Part shown: positions 1 through 4,922 of the stretch, one piece after another
Numbering within the stretch: the stretch's first letter is position 1
Layout of the letters: the number at the start of each line of letters is the position of its first letter
Assembly (NCBI GenBank): GCA_003663525.1
Contig: QMUF01000084.1
Coordinates: 1 to 6,841 of the forward strand
Direction: 5' to 3'
Source: Thermococci archaeon
GTDB lineage: Archaea > Methanobacteriota_B > Thermococci > Thermococcales > Thermococcaceae
Length of the DNA: 6,841 bases
Translations under genes and position numbers: made by a program
The notes under the pieces: model-generated
Database searches by the model: none
Told to the model about the DNA's origin: nothing
Seen by the model: the letters and a program-made list of their open reading frames with translations, nothing else

Positions 1-822
1 CCTTTTCAGATGGTCTTCCTCTCGAGCTTTTCTAATGCATTTACTTACTCAATATCCCTCCTGGGACTCCTCTTTGGGGCCACATCAATCAGCAATGAAA
101 TTGAAAACGGCACTATGAAGATTTTAGGCACAAAACCCATTTACAGGAGCCAGATAATTCTGGGAAAGCTTTTAGGAAGTTCCCTAATTATCTTTGCCGG
201 GTTGGTCATATTTTATATCCTCACAGTAGCGTTTGCATTAATTATAGGATTCCCATTTTCCCAAGAAGACTTTGTGAGGTTTTTAATCACATTTCCATTC
301 AGCTTCCTCTATGGATTGATTTTTTCAAGTTTTGGCCTATTAATATCAGTTTCCATAAGGAAATCCAAAAATGTGTTGATAATGGTCATATTCATTTTTA
401 TCTTTTTCAACGTGCTCCTTAGTACTATTGCTGGAATAGTTGCCTTAGCCATTGCAGGATTACCCCCCATTCCAGAACTTCCTGAAAATGCTCTAAACCT
501 AACAGAGGAGGAGCTTGAGGATTTAATACTCAAAGATCCCTCTTATCAAGCATGGCTTACTGAATTAGTGAATACTACGGAGAAAATCCTTTACATCGCA
601 CCAAACTACCACTACCAGGAAATCATGAGACTACTCTTTGGGGGAAAACCTCAAATTAGTGAAGTGGTTTCAGCGATAACCTATAATGAAATGGTTGTTG
701 AGAACAGAAGCCTCGGAGAAAGCTTGGGATTAATTTTCCAGAATGTAATTATGTTAATGATTATGTTTCTACTCCCTCTTCCAGTAAGTTATATCAAATT
801 CATAAGGGCCGACTTGAGGTGA
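1..822 (+). CDS. ABC-2 type permease, first subunit (5' end cut off by the window)
   Basis: This is an integral membrane subunit of an ABC-2 (NosY-like, COG1277 type) transporter. The frame is open to base 1, so the ATG at 10 is probably an internal Met. Aligned with the paralogous permease at 3909-4883, about 70 N-terminal residues, including the first membrane helix, lie outside the window. Counting from that Met, hydrophobic helices lie at about 10-28, 57-80, 90-115, 121-151 and 243-262. Between the first two is a cytoplasmic stretch, SNEIENGTMKIL then PIYRSQIILGK, which matches SINREIEEGTIKVL and PLYRDHLITGK in the paralogue and is the likely ATPase-coupling region. A roughly 90-residue polar loop, predicted to face outward, contains PNYHY at 601-615. 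The ATPase start follows 5 bases after the stop, so the two are likely translated together. The family is well supported; the substrate is unknown. Confidence 0.9.
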   Translation, partial: PFQMVFLSSFSNAFTYSISLLGLLFGATSISNEIENGTMKILGTKPIYRSQIILGKLLGSSLIIFAGLVIFYILTVAFALIIGFPFSQEDFVRFLITFPFSFLYGLIFSSFGLLISVSIRKSKNVLIMVIFIFIFFNVLLSTIAGIVALAIAGLPPIPELPENALNLTEEELEDLILKDPSYQAWLTELVNTTEKILYIAPNYHYQEIMRLLFGGKPQISEVVSAITYNEMVVENRSLGESLGLIFQNVIMLMIMFLLPLPVSYIKFIRADLR

Positions 823-823
823 T
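816..823 (+). promoter_or_regulatory. Shine-Dalgarno site that sets the ATPase start
   Basis: GAGGTGAT is close to a perfect complement of the archaeal 16S rRNA 3' end. It sits 4 bases before the ATG at 828 and overlaps the stop codon of the upstream permease. A GTG at 819 lies inside this site and would leave it unusable, so ATG 828 is preferred. Confidence 0.8.
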
Positions 824-827
824 CAAG

Positions 828-1754
828 ATGTATGCGATTGAAATTGAGAATTTAACTAAGAAGTATGGTGAGTTTATAGCCGTAGATAATCTAACATTAA
901 ACATTGAGAAGGGGATCATCTTTGGATTTTTAGGCCCAAATGGCGCCGGAAAAACAACGACAATACTCAGTATGTTGGGATTAATAATTCCTGATAATGG
1001 AAAAATCCAAATCATGGGATATGATGTTTTAAAAAGTCCAATAAAAGCCAAGAACCTCCTTGGGTACCTCCCGGAGAATGCGACATTGTATGAGGAACTT
1101 ACAGCTTGGCGCAATTTGGAGTTTTTCGCAAGCTTTTACAGAATTCCTAATCGAGAAAAAGAAAAGCGTATAGAAGAGCTACTTAAACTCGTTGGGCTCT
1201 GGAAGGTTCGTTACAAAAGGGTAAAAACCTTCTCCAAGGGTATGAAACAAAGGCTTTTGCTTGCCCAAGCCTTAGTAAATGACCCTGATGTTCTAATCCT
1301 TGACGAACCCACAAGTGGTCTTGACCCAGAAGGAGCCCATTTAGTTAAAAGCATAGTAAAAGAAGAGGCAAAGAAAGGAAAGACGGTGTTTTTCTCATCC
1401 CATGTCCTTAGTGAGGTCGAAGAGCTCAGTGATAAAGTTGGTATCATCGTTCGAGGAAGGTTAAGAGCAATAGGGCCTCTTAACCGTATAAAAAAGCAAT
1501 TTATGGAGCTTGAGGGGTATGAAATAAAAATTGAAACCAAACAGAGAATGCCAGAACTTAATGTTGATGGGGTAATCAGAGTAGAACGAATTGACGAAAG
1601 GAAGGCAATAATATTCACAAAAGAGGACATCAGAGCACAGATATCTGACTACCTAACAAGCAAGGGAATCACTATAGTGAGTCTTAAAATTGAGGAACCT
1701 AGCTTAGAAGACGTTTTCTTGAAGACAGTATATAAGAGGGAGGGAAGAGGATGA
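828..1754 (+). CDS. ABC-2 type transporter ATP-binding protein
   Basis: This 308-residue protein is the nucleotide-binding subunit (CcmA-like, COG1131 type) expected to power the two neighbouring permeases by ATP hydrolysis at the cytoplasmic face. The full motif set is present: Walker A GPNGAGKTT at residues 36-44, signature FSKGMKQR at 135-142, Walker B VLILDEPT at 155-162, D-loop SGLD at 163-166 and H-loop His192. At the Q-loop position the protein has YLPEN (80-84), so Glu replaces the usual Gln; this variant is familiar to me from ABC-2 exporter ATPases. After about residue 215 comes the C-terminal domain typical of DrrA-like exporters, ending in EEPSLEDVFLKTV. Start ATG 828 is chosen from the ribosome-binding site; GTG 819 would add three residues. 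The stop overlaps the next start by 4 bases. Residue motifs indicate a functional ATPase with no truncation. Confidence 0.95.
   Translation: MYAIEIENLTKKYGEFIAVDNLTLNIEKGIIFGFLGPNGAGKTTTILSMLGLIIPDNGKIQIMGYDVLKSPIKAKNLLGYLPENATLYEELTAWRNLEFFASFYRIPNREKEKRIEELLKLVGLWKVRYKRVKTFSKGMKQRLLLAQALVNDPDVLILDEPTSGLDPEGAHLVKSIVKEEAKKGKTVFFSSHVLSEVEELSDKVGIIVRGRLRAIGPLNRIKKQFMELEGYEIKIETKQRMPELNVDGVIRVERIDERKAIIFTKEDIRAQISDYLTSKGITIVSLKIEEPSLEDVFLKTVYKREGRG
1739..1744 (+). promoter_or_regulatory. Ribosome-binding site of the NEW3 protein gene
   Basis: GGAGGG lies 6 bases before the ATG at 1751, inside the last codons of the ATPase gene. It supports the ATGA-overlap start, which also gives a proper signal peptide. 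Confidence 0.65.
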
Positions 1755-3904
1755 AAAGATGGGGGTTTCTTTTGGGTCTCCTTCTCCTTCTTTCCACTAT
1801 CCCAGCAAAAGCTTCTCTCCCATGGATAACAGTTTTTGAAGGAAGAGTGCAAATAGGAGAAATCCTAATTGTAGGAAACTACCAGATAGAGATAACCCAA
1901 GAAAAATACTCGCTAAAACCATACGCACTCATTCGTAAAGAAGGTAAAATCAGAAAACTAGTAGAACTTAACGGAATCGTTGAAGTTGGTTCAATACGGA
2001 TAATAAGAGGAAGCTTTGACGATAGTGGCCTTTTCATAGTTATCCAGTACAAGCCAACTTTTATTAACGAGCTAAAGCCACAAGAAGGTGATCTATTCAA
2101 CATTGAAGGGTATGTAATTAAAGTTCTGGAAGTTGATAAAGCACTTTCCCTGAGTGTGAATGGGGTAGAAGTTTATGTAAAGGAAAACTCTCCAAGAACA
2201 TACGATAGACTTGTGTTCGTTTATAATGCAGGAGTTTTAAGGGTCTACTCTGCTAATATCTCCGTGCAATATGATAACAGTAAGGATTACGAACTTTACT
2301 ATCCCTTCAAGAGCTTGAGGACAAAAAGCGGGGTTGAGCTAACCATTCCAATTATCATAACAAATAACGGCAATGATGATATAACTCTCCCTTTGAACAT
2401 TATTTCAGCACCAGCTGAGTGGAGAATTAAATTTCTTGGAGAAAGTAGCAATTATGAGGTCAATGAGATCACCCTACCTCCTAGAGATTCTGTAACTCTA
2501 TTTCTTCATATAAACACTCCCGAAGGTGCAAAAGGTCCTAATAATATCACTTTCTCTGTAGGAGATAAAATAGGAGAAATAACAGTTGATATTATTGACA
2601 AAGAGGAAATAGAAATAATAACACCGTTGTTAGGAATTGAAGTTGAGGCAGGAAGTCTGATAAGTCTTCCTGTGTACTTCATAGGGCCTGAAACAAAAAA
2701 GGTCGTTTTCCTCGAAATAACAGAGAAGCCCCTTAACTGGGACGTCTATTTCACTTTGAATGGCTTAAGGATAACTTCTTTCCTTTTAAATAGCAATAAA
2801 GAAGTGAACCTTATTGTGAAAATACCTCAAAATATCGAACTCGGAACATACCCAATAAAATTCACCGCCAATGAGATAGAAAAGCTCATTACTGTATCTA
2901 TCTACAAAACACATAGAGGAGAACCCGCAAAACTTCATTTAAGTGTAATAGACGAAAATGGAAACCCCATCCCAAAGACTAAAGTTCAAATTGGAAACGA
3001 GACCTATATTACAAATATTGATGGCTCATTGGAAAGGGAGATGCCAAAGGGGAATTATAACATTACAGTAAGTAAAGAGGGATATGAAAGCCACCAAGCC
3101 ACTCTAAATCTAGAAGATGGGGAAGAGAGAGATGTGACAATTACACTAAAAAAACTCCTACATTATGCCAAAATAGAATTGGAAAGCGATCACCTAACAA
3201 CCGGATTCGATTTTCAACCCAGTTACAAAATCCAGCTCGAAAATTTAGGAAAAGAGGATGATGAATATTTTCTAAGCCTTGAAGGGTTGCCTTCTGAGTG
3301 GGCTATACGATTCTTAAAAGACATACAAAGCAATCTAGAGGTCAAAAGCCTAAAAGTGAGTAGTGAAAGCAGCCAGATCATATACTTAAAGATTATCCCA
3401 CCATTAAATGCTAAACCGGGAGTTTACAATGCCACCCTAAGAGTTAAAGCCTCTTCAGGCGAAGAAATAGCAAAAAATATACAGATAGAAGTAATCGGAA
3501 GATACGAAGCTTCTCTCGAAACCTCAAACTACCTACTTTCTCTAAAACCGGGAGAGGAACGAGAAGTTAAATTAACACTAAGGAATTTTGGGAATGCCAT
3601 AACTAATGTCAACATTGAGGTAAATACCCCAAATGGATGGGAAGTAGAAGTTGAACCTCAGAAACTCGCTAAAGTAGAGAGCAACAGCGCCAAACCTGTG
3701 ATTTTGCACATAAAAGTTTCTGAAACAACACCTGCAGGAGAATACAAAGTAAGCATAAAAGCAAAAGCTGATCAAACAGAGAGCGAAACCCGACTTACAG
3801 TTAGAGTCAGACAAAACTCAAACTATGCCTATCTAGGCTTAACATTGCTTTTTGCAACACTTATCGGGCTTATGCTAATTATACGCCATATTGGAAGGAG
3901 GTAA
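1751..3904 (+). CDS. Secreted, membrane-anchored multi-domain NEW3 (NPCBM-associated) protein
   Basis: This 717-residue protein is probably displayed on the outer face of the membrane. It has a signal peptide (Lys2-Arg3, a Leu-rich core at 6-14, likely cleavage after AKA at 19-21) and one C-terminal helix at about 693-711 followed by RHIGRR, so only a short basic tail is cytoplasmic. Residues 25-170 are a beta-rich region of no family I recognise. Four beta-sandwich units follow, each with a P-x-x-W signature: P221-W224, P327-W330, P514-W517 and P627-W630. This fits the NEW3 family (PF10633, COG1470 type). Between units two and three, at about 391-470, is a carboxypeptidase regulatory-like domain containing DENGNPIPKTKV and an N-I-D-G turn. 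Five N-x-S/T sequons (N169, N265, N416, N437, N560) would permit archaeal N-glycosylation. No catalytic motif is visible. Its place between the ATPase and a permease suggests an extracytoplasmic partner of the transporter, as receptor, scaffold or anchor; that role is inference. Confidence 0.85.
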   Translation: MKRWGFLLGLLLLLSTIPAKASLPWITVFEGRVQIGEILIVGNYQIEITQEKYSLKPYALIRKEGKIRKLVELNGIVEVGSIRIIRGSFDDSGLFIVIQYKPTFINELKPQEGDLFNIEGYVIKVLEVDKALSLSVNGVEVYVKENSPRTYDRLVFVYNAGVLRVYSANISVQYDNSKDYELYYPFKSLRTKSGVELTIPIIITNNGNDDITLPLNIISAPAEWRIKFLGESSNYEVNEITLPPRDSVTLFLHINTPEGAKGPNNITFSVGDKIGEITVDIIDKEEIEIITPLLGIEVEAGSLISLPVYFIGPETKKVVFLEITEKPLNWDVYFTLNGLRITSFLLNSNKEVNLIVKIPQNIELGTYPIKFTANEIEKLITVSIYKTHRGEPAKLHLSVIDENGNPIPKTKVQIGNETYITNIDGSLEREMPKGNYNITVSKEGYESHQATLNLEDGEERDVTITLKKLLHYAKIELESDHLTTGFDFQPSYKIQLENLGKEDDEYFLSLEGLPSEWAIRFLKDIQSNLEVKSLKVSSESSQIIYLKIIPPLNAKPGVYNATLRVKASSGEEIAKNIQIEVIGRYEASLETSNYLLSLKPGEEREVKLTLRNFGNAITNVNIEVNTPNGWEVEVEPQKLAKVESNSAKPVILHIKVSETTPAGEYKVSIKAKADQTESETRLTVRVRQNSNYAYLGLTLLFATLIGLMLIIRHIGRR
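3897..3902 (+). promoter_or_regulatory. Shine-Dalgarno site that sets the second permease start
   Basis: GGAGGT lies 6 bases before ATG 3909 and overlaps the upstream stop. The earlier TTG at 3891 would put this site inside the coding region with no site of its own, so it is a poorer start. Confidence 0.8.
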
Positions 3905-3908
3905 AGCC

Positions 3909-4883
3909 ATGAAGGCCGAAATCAACATTGCTTTAAGAGAATTCCACTCTTCAATCAGGAGTAAAAGATTTGTAGTCACACTTGCATCTTATCTTTTTAT
4001 GATATTTTTCTTCACCTATTCGATAAGGGATGAACTTATCCAGAGAGCAGGACAAGCAGAAGTAGCATACACTTCCTTACCCCTAACTGGAGTTGATGGA
4101 AATATGGTAATAACACCACTTTCACTATTAACAACCTCAAATTTATCCACGATTCTTATTTTCGGGAGCATACTTGGGATTACATTAGGAGCGGATTCCA
4201 TAAACCGGGAAATAGAAGAGGGAACCATTAAAGTATTACTGAGTCACCCACTGTATAGAGATCACTTAATAACCGGAAAATTTCTTGGAAATGCTCTATC
4301 ATTGGGTTTAATGATCTCCGTTGGATTTGTGTTTTCTATAGCTTATCTCTTATTGCTTGGAATTCCAATAGATGAGGCCTCCCTTATACGAAGCTTAATA
4401 GCTGCTTTTGTAACCTTAGTTTACACTACCATATTTCTAAGTATAGGGCTTGCTTTTTCAAGTATTCTGAAAAGGTCTGAGGTATCTACTCTCGTAGCAA
4501 TAGTATTTGTGATACTTTTGATCCTAGTGTACCCCCTAGTTTCTCCCACTTTGGCCAGTAAACTTGTTGGAGAAAAACCCTACTGCCCCTCAGAGTACAA
4601 TGAGAACAAAAAATATGATAACAAAATAGATAGCTGTATAGCAATGAAGGAGTGGGAAAAAAAGAGATTGTTGTGGGAAAGAAAACTTCTCACGCTCACT
4701 CCAACCTACCATTATGGATCTCTTATAACATACGTGTTTTCCGGGGATGAGTTGACTCAGGATTATATCCCTCTTGAGGAATCACTTTCATTCGGAATTG
4801 CAAGTCTTCTAATATTTTTAACTGAACTAATACTCCCATTAGCGCTAGCATATATACGATTCGCGACTATGGATCTCAAGTAA
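3909..4883 (+). CDS. ABC-2 type permease, second subunit
   Basis: This 324-residue membrane subunit is paralogous to the permease at the left edge and probably pairs with it. Six hydrophobic helices are visible at about 20-39, 79-98, 129-151, 160-187, 194-212 and 294-316, the usual ABC-2 count. The short N-terminus MKAEINIALREF before helix 1 is typical of NosY-like (COG1277) permeases. The cytoplasmic stretch after helix 2 (SINREIEEGTIKVL, then PLYRDHLITGK) matches the paralogue and is the likely ATPase contact. The outward loop of about 80 residues between helices 5 and 6 carries PTYHY at 265-269, shared with the paralogue, and two cysteines, C226 and C243, not seen in the partner's loop. 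Both permeases end alike (AYIRFATMDLK against SYIKFIRADLR). The start is 4 bases after the NEW3 gene stop, consistent with coupled translation. Substrate unknown. Confidence 0.92.
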   Translation: MKAEINIALREFHSSIRSKRFVVTLASYLFMIFFFTYSIRDELIQRAGQAEVAYTSLPLTGVDGNMVITPLSLLTTSNLSTILIFGSILGITLGADSINREIEEGTIKVLLSHPLYRDHLITGKFLGNALSLGLMISVGFVFSIAYLLLLGIPIDEASLIRSLIAAFVTLVYTTIFLSIGLAFSSILKRSEVSTLVAIVFVILLILVYPLVSPTLASKLVGEKPYCPSEYNENKKYDNKIDSCIAMKEWEKKRLLWERKLLTLTPTYHYGSLITYVFSGDELTQDYIPLEESLSFGIASLLIFLTELILPLALAYIRFATMDLK

Positions 4884-4922
4884 CCCCTGCACTAAAACTT
4901 TTAAATAGGGAAATGGAAATCT
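4884..4922 (-). terminator. Possible T-rich transcription end of rtcB
   Basis: Read on the minus strand, the bases after the rtcB stop contain several short T runs (ATTTCC, ATTTCCC, TATTTAA, GTTTTAG). Archaeal RNA polymerase can terminate at T-rich tracts without a hairpin. The runs are short, so support is weak. On the plus strand only one TTTT is seen after the permease stop. Confidence 0.25.
4894..4910 (+). promoter_or_regulatory. Promoter-like BRE/TATA element on the plus strand
   Basis: AAAACTTTTAAATAGGG resembles a Thermococcales BRE plus TATA element, with the TATA core at about 4899-4907. A start about 25 bases downstream would fall near 4930, inside the 3' end of rtcB on its antisense strand. 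It follows the last gene of the ABC operon and precedes no convincing plus-strand gene in the window. It may be chance, a relic, or the promoter of an antisense RNA. Confidence 0.35.

Noticed and set aside
819..827. GTG at 819 as the ATPase start
   Set aside because: It lies within the Shine-Dalgarno sequence that is ideally placed for ATG 828.
800..1114. Minus-strand open frame opposite the ATPase start
   Set aside because: It runs antisense across the junction of two well-supported genes, and its sequence is the complement of the Walker A region; no independent signal.
1211..1630. Minus-strand open frame of 139 codons
   Set aside because: It is the shadow of the ATPase signature and Walker B region and is rich in Ser, as expected for an antisense frame.
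1751..3904. Periplasmic solute-binding protein or protease role for the NEW3 protein
   Set aside because: No solute-binding fold signature, lipobox or catalytic motif is visible, and ABC-2 systems are mostly exporters.
3891..3908. TTG at 3891 as the start of the second permease
   Set aside because: It would overlap the upstream gene and bury the GGAGGT site that precedes ATG 3909.
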